Below are positions 1 through 6,495 of a stretch of 10,173 bases of DNA, piece after piece. The first letter of the stretch is position 1; each line of letters begins with the position of its first letter. The position numbers and the translations under genes were made by a program. The notes below the pieces were generated by a model that was not told where the DNA came from, ran no database searches, and was given only the letters and a program-made list of their open reading frames with translations. Source of the stretch: an uncultured Granulosicoccaceae bacterium (GTDB taxonomy: Bacteria > Pseudomonadota > Gammaproteobacteria > CALCKW01); contig CALDHJ010000369.1 of the NCBI GenBank assembly GCA_937941555.1, positions 1 through 10,173 on the forward strand, given 5' to 3'.

Positions 1-150
1 GAGCACGGTTGACAGAATCCCGCTCAAGATTCGGTTCGGCGGGTCGTTTTTTAGTGTGTACGCGAGCGCACAATACGGTGTCAGCCGTGCCCGGACGCCC
101 AGTCTGTCAGTCAGTCGTGCCCCTGAACGAACCACTGAACAGTCCGTGTC

Positions 151-987
151 ATGAATGCAAATCCAGCGAAGTCGATCCCCTTCCAATTGACTGGACAAGA
201 GCCAATACGGTTTCCTGTTCGTGCCGGCATGTGTATCGGTCAATTGCAGGCCCTCAAGAGCGAGGGACTGCGCCCTGCCACCATGCGCGAGATCATGGAG
301 CAGGTGGTGCACTGGGTTGACTGCCAACGGTGGGACTTTCTCAGCCATTGGCAGGGGTCGGTCGATACGGGTGATTCGGTTCTGTACAAGCCTGGGCTGG
401 GCCGCTCGGCGCCGATGATCAAAGTGGTCAGCCAGTCGCCGTCGTTGAGTCGGGTCGACTACGGAGCGGCGCTCAAACCCGATTATGTGCAGCAGTGGGC
501 GGGCTCGCTCGTCCTGCGGCATTCGGTGTACGAAGAAGCTGGTGGGGAAGAGTTCTCGCTGGACGATGTCGAGCGCTACGCGAACACGCCCCTGACGCGG
601 TCAGACGCCGAAGCCAATCCCCTTTGGCTTGCACTCGCCGGGGGTGACAGCAATTTGTTGCGCGCCTATGCGAAGGTACTCGACGCACTCTTCGGCGACA
701 GCGGCATGATGCGATTTTCCGTGTTTACCGGTGGACCCCATGCGACATTGGTTGAGCGCCTGGTGTGTTTCACCGGGCTCAATGCCAAGAGCAATGTCAG
801 TGCGCGCAATCTCGGCAGTCTGAGCGGGGCGGGCCGGTTTGTGGGATTGCCGATCGACCTCGAGGCCTTTCTCGCACAACAGTCGGGCGATGGAGTCGAC
901 ACAGACGAGGGTGCCGATGCGGCAACCGCAGCGAGCCAGGCTGGCGGCAAGGCGCGGGTCAATCAGGATTTGAAGAAGGTCGCTTGA
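151..987 (+). CDS. Hypothetical protein of unknown function (278 aa)
   Basis: I do not recognise this protein. It is 278 aa with no signal peptide, no obvious membrane segment and no catalytic motif I can name, so it is probably cytoplasmic. The body (about residues 25-250) is mixed in character: an aromatic stretch near 55-67 (WVDCQRWDFLSHWQG), a glycine-rich stretch near 190-235, and an acidic, alanine-rich, low-complexity tail from about 248 onward ending in lysines. The coding pattern is GC-rich at third positions like its neighbours, which supports a real gene. The ATG at 151 has no good Shine-Dalgarno sequence. The next in-frame ATG at 229 would remove 26 residues and is a real alternative start. 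The gene converges on the HD-GYP response regulator with a 47-bp gap, so it is not in an operon with anything visible here. Confidence 0.75.
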   Translation: MNANPAKSIPFQLTGQEPIRFPVRAGMCIGQLQALKSEGLRPATMREIMEQVVHWVDCQRWDFLSHWQGSVDTGDSVLYKPGLGRSAPMIKVVSQSPSLSRVDYGAALKPDYVQQWAGSLVLRHSVYEEAGGEEFSLDDVERYANTPLTRSDAEANPLWLALAGGDSNLLRAYAKVLDALFGDSGMMRFSVFTGGPHATLVERLVCFTGLNAKSNVSARNLGSLSGAGRFVGLPIDLEAFLAQQSGDGVDTDEGADAATAASQAGGKARVNQDLKKVA

Positions 988-1020
988 CGTCGGGCGCTGT
1001 CAAGCGGCCGCCCCGACAGC
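983..1020. other. Overlapping hairpins between convergent genes (possible weak terminator)
   Basis: The gap between the two convergent stop codons holds three overlapping, mutually exclusive stems: CTTGAC (983-988) with GTCAAG (999-1004), GTCGGG (989-994) with CCCGAC (1012-1017), and GCTGTC (996-1001) with GACAGC (1015-1020). The loop of the last two contains the palindrome GCGGCCGC. No T-run follows on either strand, so this is not a canonical intrinsic terminator. A role in transcript end formation in either direction is an inference from position only. Confidence 0.3.
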
Positions 1021-1034
1021 ACCCTGCGCAGGCG

Positions 1035-2390
1035 TCAGAGCGCGCTGACGTTGCTCTGCTTCACGATCGCAACCAGCTTGGAGCCACCGGTGTCGTCCAG
1101 GCAGCGGTTGATCCGCGAGATCAACGACTCAGTCAACACCTGACCGGCCCCGAGCAACAACATTCCGTTCTGCGCGGTGATGTTGCGCGCTGTCTTCATA
1201 CCGGGCTGCAGGTCACTCAGGTGCACGGAGTACTCCTGCAGCGCACTGCTGCTGTCACCCGCGGGTTCACTGACCAACTCCTTCATAATATCGACGAGTT
1301 GCGGGTCGTAGTGTGTGCCGGCCTTGCCTTGCAAATGGTCAAGCGCTTCGGCGGTCGACAGTGGTCGGCCGAGCAGCAGGCCGGTTTGCAGGTCATCAAA
1401 ATCTGCGGCAATGGCAATGATCCGGGCGCCGAGCGGGATGTCTTCGCCAGCCAGTCCGTCGGGGAAACCTTTGCCGTCAAATTGTTCGTGGTGTGCGCGG
1501 ATCAGATTGCCTGTTTGTTCCAGTGCGGGAATCGACAGCAGTGCACCTTGGCCGATGCCGGGGTGTGTGCGGTAGATCTTCATCTGGTCTGCCGAGAGCG
1601 TGTTCACTGGCGTGGACACCAGTTCATCCGAGAACCCGAGCTGCCCGATGTCGTGCAGCACGGCAGCATTTTGCAGGTCTGTCATGTCTTCGGCGCTTAG
1701 ATCAAGCTTCTCACCGATTTGACGGCTGGTGTCGGCGACATTCTGACTGTGGTGGTGGCTGCTGCCTTCACGCAGTTCGACGAGTTGAGCGAACACCCGG
1801 ATAGCACTCTGGTAGCTGTCGCGCAGCGCGTCGTAGGTTTCGTTGAGTTTGTCGTGTGCGCTAGCAAGCTCCTGGGTCCGGGCTTCGACCTTTGACTCAA
1901 GCGCGGTGTTGAAGACTTTGAGTTCTTCGTTCTGTTTGGTTGTCAGTGCTGTGAGCGCGGCGTGTTCGTCTTTGAGTCGCTTGTGGTCCAGTGCATTGTC
2001 GATGGCAACCACGAGCTCATCGTTGTTCCAGGGTTTGTTCAGATAGCGAAAAATCTGCCCGCCATTTATCGCCGCGACGGTGGATTCCATATCGGCGTAG
2101 CCAGTCAGCAGGATTCGGATCGTGTCCGGCCACTGCTGATACACGCGGGTCAGCAACTCGGCACCGCTCATGTTCGGCATGCGCATGTCCGAGATGATCA
2201 AGTCGACCTTGCGTGACTCCAGAACCGCAATCGCCTCGTCGCCGCTGTTGGCGGTAACGACGTCGTAGGGCTGCTTGCGAAGTGCGCGCTTCAGCGAGGC
2301 GAGAATACTTGTCTCATCGTCAACGCACAGCACGGTTGGGCGCTCGACGGCGTCGGTGTCCGGGGTCTGATGGAGGTCGGTGGCTAGCAT
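1035..2390 (-). CDS. Response regulator with REC and HD-GYP domains (RpfG-like)
   Basis: This is a two-component response regulator, 451 aa, whose output is a putative cyclic-di-GMP phosphodiesterase. The REC domain spans about residues 18-135, with acidic pocket D24/D25, phospho-acceptor D68 (in ISDMRMP), T96 and K119. A helical, coiled-coil-like linker covers 136-200. The HD-GYP domain (about 200-375) shows E205, H214, H246-D247, H276, H300-H301 and a DGKGFP version of the GYP loop (305-310). Residues 385-451 form a small C-terminal module (LxPGM...NGMLLLGAGQVL) seen in related regulators. Two positions differ from the consensus: HDIGK reads HDIGQ (Q250), and the late AD..D motif is shifted, with A329 where the metal-binding Asp usually lies and D330 beside it. 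The start at 2390 is chosen because AGGAAG lies 6 nt upstream. The reading frame stays open upstream to 2630 but that part lacks domain character. It is divergent from the binding protein and kinase genes, its likely partners. Confidence 0.93.
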   Translation of the reverse strand: MLATDLHQTPDTDAVERPTVLCVDDETSILASLKRALRKQPYDVVTANSGDEAIAVLESRKVDLIISDMRMPNMSGAELLTRVYQQWPDTIRILLTGYADMESTVAAINGGQIFRYLNKPWNNDELVVAIDNALDHKRLKDEHAALTALTTKQNEELKVFNTALESKVEARTQELASAHDKLNETYDALRDSYQSAIRVFAQLVELREGSSHHHSQNVADTSRQIGEKLDLSAEDMTDLQNAAVLHDIGQLGFSDELVSTPVNTLSADQMKIYRTHPGIGQGALLSIPALEQTGNLIRAHHEQFDGKGFPDGLAGEDIPLGARIIAIAADFDDLQTGLLLGRPLSTAEALDHLQGKAGTHYDPQLVDIMKELVSEPAGDSSSALQEYSVHLSDLQPGMKTARNITAQNGMLLLGAGQVLTESLISRINRCLDDTGGSKLVAIVKQSNVSAL

Positions 2391-2396
2391 AGATCG

Positions 2397-2402
2397 CTTC
2401 CT
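2397..2402 (-). promoter_or_regulatory. Ribosome binding site of the HD-GYP regulator
   Basis: On the minus strand AGGAAG lies 6 nt before the ATG at 2390. It decides the start: the frame could otherwise be extended 80 codons upstream into non-domain sequence. Confidence 0.7.
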
Positions 2403-2505
2403 GGATTGGGTGCCGCGTGGGGTGCGTCCAGTGCGGGTCGGTGGGCTGTCCGTATGGAAATGTTGGCGGCTTTTTGCGCTTTTCCACCCTTTCTCGGCGG
2501 CTGAA

Positions 2506-2621
2506 TCCGGAAAAACTTGAGTAGGTGTTCTCGTAGGCCAAGTACGCGGTCTGACCGAATAGTCACTCAAGTTTGGTGTGGGCCGGTCGCTTGAAGCGTT
2601 GAGTAATTCCCTTTTTCCGGA
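2506..2621. repeat. Outer 10-bp inverted repeat covering the PhnD-like gene's ribosome binding site
   Basis: TCCGGAAAAA (2506-2515) is the exact reverse complement of TTTTTCCGGA (2612-2621). The right arm includes the GGA of the GGAG ribosome binding site at 2619-2622. If a transcript starts upstream of 2506, pairing of the arms would mask that site. The left arm overlaps the inner repeat by three bases. Function is inferred; the pairing is seen directly. Confidence 0.55.
2513..2574. repeat. Inner 10-bp inverted repeat, possible operator or RNA stem
   Basis: AAACTTGAGT (2513-2522) is the exact reverse complement of ACTCAAGTTT (2565-2574). Arm centres are 52 bp apart, close to five helical turns, which would suit a DNA-binding dimer or a looped complex. 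The repeat lies wholly inside the divergent gap and inside the outer repeat. A regulator site or a leader-RNA stem are both possible. Confidence 0.5.
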
Positions 2622-2622
2622 G
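2619..2622 (+). promoter_or_regulatory. Ribosome binding site deciding a TTG start
   Basis: GGAG lies 8 nt before the TTG at 2631. The in-frame GTG at 2622 overlaps this motif and has no purine-rich stretch upstream, so the TTG is the better start. It also gives a cleaner signal peptide (MKSTLLV...). Confidence 0.6.
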
Positions 2623-2630
2623 TGTCCCAC

Positions 2631-3449
2631 TTGAAATCAACTCTCCTTGTCAGCGCCCTGATGTATGCGACTCTGGTCGGTACCGTTCACGCCGAGACCG
2701 TCACGTTCAGTGTGGTCCCGCAGCAGTCTGCGAGTAAACTCGCGCGGCTGTGGACGCCCATTGTCACTTACCTCAGCGAAAAAACCGGACACGACGTGCG
2801 GTTCACAACAGCCAAGGATATTCCGACCTTTGAAGCGCGGTTGGCGGAGGGTCAGTACGATTTCGCGTACATGAATCCGTACCACTACACCGTGTTCAGC
2901 AGCGCGCCGGGCTATAGCGCGTTTGCACGGCAGAAAGACAAACGGATCAAAGGCATCGTGGTCGTGCGCAAGGACAGCACCCTCCGCGATATGGAAGAAC
3001 TTGAAGGCGAAAGACTGGCCTTCCCATCGCCAGCGGCGTTTGCCGCGAGTGTTTTGCCGCGCTCTCATCTGCGCACCGAAGGGATCGGTTTCACGCCGCA
3101 GTATGTGTCGTCACACGACTCGGTCTACCTCGGTGTGGCGCGGGGGCTCTTTCCGGCCGGTGGTGGTGTGATGCGCACGTTCAACAACACCGATCCCGCC
3201 GTGCGCGACGAACTGAAAGTGCTCTGGACCACGAAAACCTACACCCCGCACGCCTTTGCCGCGCACCCGCGCGTGTCGGAGGCGGTGGTGGACGACATCG
3301 CTGCGGCGATGCTTGCCATGAACGATGATCCGCGAGGGCAGGTACTGCTCAAGAGCATCAGCTTCAAAGGCATGCAGGCTGCTGAAAACGGCGACTGGAA
3401 CGACGTGCGCGGGCTTGGTATCGAGCTGTTGGCGGACCTGGTCGAATAA
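2631..3449 (+). CDS. Periplasmic PhnD-like (phosphate/phosphite/phosphonate-type) solute-binding protein
   Basis: This is a periplasmic substrate-binding protein of the PhnD family, 272 aa from the TTG start. Residues 1-21 form a Sec signal peptide (M-K, then a hydrophobic core) with a VHA|ET cleavage site. The mature protein opens with the family signature (FSVVPQQSASKLARLW, followed by a P-x-V-x-YL segment) and carries DFAYMNPYHY about 60 residues later, both typical of the family. Length is normal. Family members bind phosphonate, phosphite or other oxyanions, but many uncharacterised ones serve as sensors, so the ligand is not predictable here. No permease or ATPase gene is nearby. The next gene, 107 bp downstream on the same strand, is a membrane histidine kinase, and a response regulator is divergent upstream. 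I infer a sensing role with the kinase rather than transport. Confidence 0.88.
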   Translation: MKSTLLVSALMYATLVGTVHAETVTFSVVPQQSASKLARLWTPIVTYLSEKTGHDVRFTTAKDIPTFEARLAEGQYDFAYMNPYHYTVFSSAPGYSAFARQKDKRIKGIVVVRKDSTLRDMEELEGERLAFPSPAAFAASVLPRSHLRTEGIGFTPQYVSSHDSVYLGVARGLFPAGGGVMRTFNNTDPAVRDELKVLWTTKTYTPHAFAAHPRVSEAVVDDIAAAMLAMNDDPRGQVLLKSISFKGMQAAENGDWNDVRGLGIELLADLVE

Positions 3450-3467
3450 AGCATCTTTGGCACCGAG

Positions 3468-3511
3468 CGACCGGGAGCCGTTCGGGCACCCGGTTGCAGC
3501 GCCTCCCGAAC
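3468..3511 (+). other. Two mutually exclusive hairpins between the binding protein and kinase genes
   Basis: In the 107-bp gap, CGACCGGG (3468-3475) can pair with CCCGGTTG (3489-3496), an 8-bp stem with one G-U pair. Alternatively GTTCGGG (3480-3486) can pair with CCCGAAC (3505-3511), a perfect 7-bp stem. The two cannot form together. There is no following T-run. Such an element could lower kinase expression relative to the abundant binding protein by partial termination or transcript-end protection; that role is inferred. Confidence 0.35.
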
Positions 3512-3540
3512 CGGACCACCTCGCCGGACACGAAGCACAC

Positions 3541-3545
3541 AGGAG
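3541..3545 (+). promoter_or_regulatory. Ribosome binding site of the histidine kinase
   Basis: AGGAG lies 11 nt before the ATG at 3557. It favours this start over the in-frame ATG at 3494, which sits inside the hairpin region and would add 21 polar residues in front of the first membrane segment. Confidence 0.6.
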
Positions 3546-3556
3546 TGAGCGGCACC

Positions 3557-5185
3557 ATGTCACTACGGCTCAAAACCATATTGGGTGTCGCGGCGATCGA
3601 GGCGGTTCTGCTCGTGTTGCTGATCACCACGGTCCTGAGCTACATGCGCAATGACAGCGAGGCCGCGCTGATTCAACGCGCAGACACGGTTGCGTCCCTC
3701 TTTGCCACCACCTCCAAAGACGCGGTCTTGTCATTTGATCTTGCGTCGCTTGAATCCTTCGCAGTGGAGGTCATGAAAAACCCGGGCATGGTCTACGCCC
3801 GGGTGCGCAGTGCAGACGGCTCGGTCTTTGCCGAAGCGGGTGAGCCCGAGTCTCTCGCTGCACCTTTTGTCGGAGACACCTCACTCGAGAGCGCCACCGA
3901 CGGCGTCTTTGATCAGTTTGCCCAGATTGCGGAATCCGATGTGGTCTACGGACGGGTGGAAATCGGAATCAGCACCGACAGCATTGCGTCTGCTCTCGCC
4001 AACGCGCGCAAACTGGCCGGTGGCATCGCGCTCGCCGAGATGTTGCTCGTGGCACTCTTCTCCTATTTTCTCGGCGCCTACCTGACTCACCAACTGAAAT
4101 CTCTGCACCGCGGTGCAAAGCAGATATCCGAAGGGCAGTTCGATGTCTCGATACCGGTCAGGGGCCGGGATGAAGTGGCGGAGGTGGCGGATGCCTTCAA
4201 CACCATGGTGACCAATCTCCAGGCATCACGGCAGCGGCGTGATGAGTACGAACACCAGCTGCAAGAGCTCAACCGCACGCTCGAAGACCGGGTCGGGCGG
4301 CGTACCGTCAGCTTGCAGGAGAAAAACGCCGAGTTGACGTCAGCCTACGAGACCATCAAGGCAGCGCAAGCGCAGTTGCTGCAATCTGAAAAAATGGCGT
4401 CGGTCGGTCAATTGGCTGCGGGTGTGGCCCACGAGATCAACAACCCCGTTGGCTTCATCAACAGTAATCTTGAAACGCTGAAGGACTACGTTGGCGTCTA
4501 CCAGAGTCTGCTTGGTCAGTACCGACAGGCGATTGCCGAGCAGGATGATGTGGCTCGGGACGCAGCGCTTCGTGCCATTCGCGCACTCGAACAAGACGAA
4601 GACATCGACTTCATTCACGATGACACACAATCGCTTCTGGTGGATTCCATCGAAGGGGCGCGGCGTGTGCGCGAAATCGTTCAGGGCATGAAGAATTTCT
4701 CTCGGGTGGACGGCGGTGATCGCGAGTCGGTCGATATCAACCACTGCATCGAGACGTCATTGAAGATGGCGGCCAACGAGCTGAAATACAAGTGCGAAGT
4801 CACGGCCTCTCTGGGGGATGTGCCGCTCGTGTTGTGCAACAGTGGCCAACTGACGCAGGTGATCCTGAACCTGGTGGTCAACGCGAGCCATGCCATCGCC
4901 GAGCGGGGTGAAATCGCGGTGGTGACAACAGCGCTGGCTGAGGGGGTTCGAATAGACATCCGCGACAACGGCAGTGGCATCGACCCCGAGCATCTCGACA
5001 AACTGTTCGAACCCTTCTTCACGACCAAACCGGTCGGGCAGGGCACCGGGCTCGGGCTCGCCATTGTCTACGGTATCGTCAAAGACCATGGGGGTGACAT
5101 CACCGTTGACAGTGTGTTGGGTGAAGGCACGACCTTCTCGATCACCCTGCCAACGGCGCCCGGTGTGAGTGAGGCAGCCGCTTGA
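3557..5185 (+). CDS. Membrane sensor histidine kinase (CHASE8-like, HAMP, HisKA, HATPase_c)
   Basis: This is an inner-membrane sensor kinase of 542 aa. Transmembrane helix 1 is about residues 8-29. A periplasmic domain of roughly 120 residues (about 33-152) resembles CHASE8, with features such as LFATTSKDAVLSFD and a later VYARVRSADGSVFA. Helix 2 is about 154-176, then a HAMP domain (about 175-228) and a coiled coil (about 228-280). The phospho-acceptor is H292 in AAGVAHEINNP. The ATPase domain has the N box (N438, N442), G1 (DNGSGI, 470-475), F box (FEPFFTTK) and G2 (GTGLGL, 496-501). All catalytic motifs are intact. There is no fused receiver or Hpt domain, so it needs a separate regulator; the divergent HD-GYP protein is the obvious candidate. 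It probably shares a transcript with the PhnD-like gene, whose product may dock on the periplasmic domain. It ends 10 bp from the convergent uxuA stop. Confidence 0.93.
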   Translation: MSLRLKTILGVAAIEAVLLVLLITTVLSYMRNDSEAALIQRADTVASLFATTSKDAVLSFDLASLESFAVEVMKNPGMVYARVRSADGSVFAEAGEPESLAAPFVGDTSLESATDGVFDQFAQIAESDVVYGRVEIGISTDSIASALANARKLAGGIALAEMLLVALFSYFLGAYLTHQLKSLHRGAKQISEGQFDVSIPVRGRDEVAEVADAFNTMVTNLQASRQRRDEYEHQLQELNRTLEDRVGRRTVSLQEKNAELTSAYETIKAAQAQLLQSEKMASVGQLAAGVAHEINNPVGFINSNLETLKDYVGVYQSLLGQYRQAIAEQDDVARDAALRAIRALEQDEDIDFIHDDTQSLLVDSIEGARRVREIVQGMKNFSRVDGGDRESVDINHCIETSLKMAANELKYKCEVTASLGDVPLVLCNSGQLTQVILNLVVNASHAIAERGEIAVVTTALAEGVRIDIRDNGSGIDPEHLDKLFEPFFTTKPVGQGTGLGLAIVYGIVKDHGGDITVDSVLGEGTTFSITLPTAPGVSEAAA

Positions 5186-5195
5186 TCCCGTGTCG

Positions 5196-6413
5196 TCATG
5201 CGCGCTCTGTGTGCGCCATGGCTGCGATCACTCCCCGCAGTTCGGCGAGCCCCCTCAGGCGACCGATCAGCGGGTACCCCGGCATGCCGTCCCGATTCAG
5301 GTCGTCGAGGAGGTCGTGGCCGTGATCGGGTCTGAACGGGATGACGGCGTCGGCGCGGCCTCGGTCCCGCCGCCGCGATTCTTCCTCGAGCAGGGCACGC
5401 ACCGTTGCAACGAGGTCAGTGTCGCCGGCGAGGTGCTCGTCTTCGTAAAAGGACACTTTGCCTGCGCCGGCCGGGCCATCACGTCGCGTTGTACGTAAAT
5501 GGACGAAGTGGATGTGGGCGCCGAGTTCTTCGACAAAGGCGACTGGGTCGAAGCCCGGGTTGACGCCGAGTGAGCCGGTGCAGAATGTGATGCCGTTGGC
5601 GGGCGACGGCACGGCACCCACCAAGGCGGCGTAATCGCCGGTGGTCGAGACGATACGCGGCAAACCGAGTAACGGAAAAGGCGGGTCGTCGGGGTGGCAG
5701 CACAGCCGTATGCCCAGGCGCTCGGCGGTCGGGACCACCTCGGCCAGGAAATCGGTGGCGTTGTCGCGCAACCTTTGGTCATCGACCGGTTGCCACAACG
5801 CCAACAGCTCGCGCACGGCGTCGAGGCTGAGCTGGTCGTTTGCGCCAGGCAGACCCGCGACGACGTTGCGGACCAGTTGCGCGCGGGCTGTGTCGTCGAG
5901 CTCCGCCATGCGCCGATCGGCCGAGTCGAGCAGCGCGTCGTCGTAGTCGTCGCGCGCGCCGGCACGTGCGAGCAGGTGGATATCGAAGACGGCGAAGTCG
6001 ACGAGGTCGAAAGCCATGGTGGTGCCGCCGTGCGGCAGCGCCCGCCGCAGCGCCGTGCGGGTCCAGTCGAGCACCGGCATGAGGTTGTAGCACACCGTGT
6101 GGATGCCACAGCCGGCGAGATTTTCGAGACTGCGACGGTAGTTCGCCACATGTTCGCTGAAGTGTGCGCTCTTGCGTTTGATGTCGTCGGACACCGGCAG
6201 GCTCTCGACCACGGACCATTCAAGTCCGCCCGGTGCGCCGTCGGTGCGCTGCATCAGGGAGGCCTGGCGGGCGCGGATGGCGTCGGTTGTCCACACCGAA
6301 CCGTTGGGAGCCTCGTAGAGAGCAGTCACCACCGACTCGACCCCGGCCTGGAGCATGTGCTCGACCTTGACGGGGTCGTTATCGGCGCCAAACCAGCGCC
6401 ACGTCTGTTGCAT
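5196..6413 (-). CDS. uxuA: Mannonate dehydratase UxuA
   Basis: UxuA dehydrates D-mannonate to 2-keto-3-deoxy-D-gluconate in the cytoplasm, the third step of glucuronate breakdown. The protein is 405 aa, close to E. coli UxuA (394 aa). The N-terminus MQQTWRWFG and the VVTALYEAPNGSVW segment match the family closely. The expected Mn2+ ligands appear in order: H240 (LCCHPDDPP), C278 (TFCTGS), H305 (HFVHLR) and D363 (FRPDHGHD). The start at 6413 fits the family N-terminus and has GGAGGG 8 nt upstream; a GTG three codons earlier abuts that motif and is unlikely. It is divergent from uxaC-uxuB across 82 bp, so induction is probably shared, and it converges on the kinase gene with 10 bp between stops. 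Confidence 0.96.
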   Translation of the reverse strand: MQQTWRWFGADNDPVKVEHMLQAGVESVVTALYEAPNGSVWTTDAIRARQASLMQRTDGAPGGLEWSVVESLPVSDDIKRKSAHFSEHVANYRRSLENLAGCGIHTVCYNLMPVLDWTRTALRRALPHGGTTMAFDLVDFAVFDIHLLARAGARDDYDDALLDSADRRMAELDDTARAQLVRNVVAGLPGANDQLSLDAVRELLALWQPVDDQRLRDNATDFLAEVVPTAERLGIRLCCHPDDPPFPLLGLPRIVSTTGDYAALVGAVPSPANGITFCTGSLGVNPGFDPVAFVEELGAHIHFVHLRTTRRDGPAGAGKVSFYEDEHLAGDTDLVATVRALLEEESRRRDRGRADAVIPFRPDHGHDLLDDLNRDGMPGYPLIGRLRGLAELRGVIAAMAHTERA

Positions 6414-6495
6414 TGCCCACACCCTCCGGATCCCCTGTTCGGTGCTGATAGACTACCGGGGTCGATACGGCCTTCGCAACGCTGGAAACAATACA
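6414..6495. promoter_or_regulatory. Divergent promoter region of uxuA and uxaC-uxuB
   Basis: The starts of uxuA and uxaC are only 82 bp apart, so both promoters and any operator must lie here or in the adjacent coding ends. For uxuA a weak minus-strand candidate is TTGCGA (6474-6479) and TAGTCT (6450-6455) with an 18-bp spacer. I saw no clear -35/-10 pair for uxaC and no strong palindrome of the kind bound by GntR-type uronate regulators. uxuA has a good GGAGGG ribosome binding site (6422-6427); uxaC has only a weak TGGAAA stretch. Confidence 0.5.

Larger units (their letters stand above)
2391..2630. promoter_or_regulatory. Divergent intergenic regulatory region
   Basis: These 240 bp separate the divergent starts of the HD-GYP regulator and the PhnD-like gene, so both promoters should lie here. 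The stretch is richer in A/T runs than the flanking genes. It holds two nested perfect inverted repeats (listed separately), a GGCGGCT direct repeat (2465-2471 and 2496-2502) and a TTGAGTA direct repeat (2517-2523 and 2599-2605). No convincing sigma-70 -35/-10 pair and no sigma-54 site was found on either strand by eye, so promoters are placed here only by gene arrangement. Confidence 0.6.

Noticed and set aside
9..52. TTGACA at 9-14 as a -35 box, and a CCCGC/GCGGG stem followed by a T-run at 47-52 as a terminator
   Set aside because: No -10-like sequence lies 16-18 bp downstream of TTGACA. The stem is only 5 bp with a 15-nt loop and the T-run starts three bases after it, so neither call is firm this close to the window edge.
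765..1700. Long plus-strand open frame of 311 codons overlapping the hypothetical gene and the HD-GYP gene
   Set aside because: It is antisense to a gene with clear domains, and its translation is low-complexity in character with no domain.
2391..2630. N-terminal extension of the HD-GYP regulator up to 2630
   Set aside because: The extra 80 residues lack domain character and the AGGAAG site marks the start at 2390.
2391..2630. Sigma-54 or clear sigma-70 promoter in the divergent gap
   Set aside because: No TGGC-N8-TGC type element and no well-spaced -35/-10 pair was found on either strand.
6355..6495. N-terminal extension of UxaC from an upstream ATG at 6355
   Set aside because: It would overlap uxuA and its promoter, add 47 residues without family character and exceed the usual length; 6496 gives the normal length.
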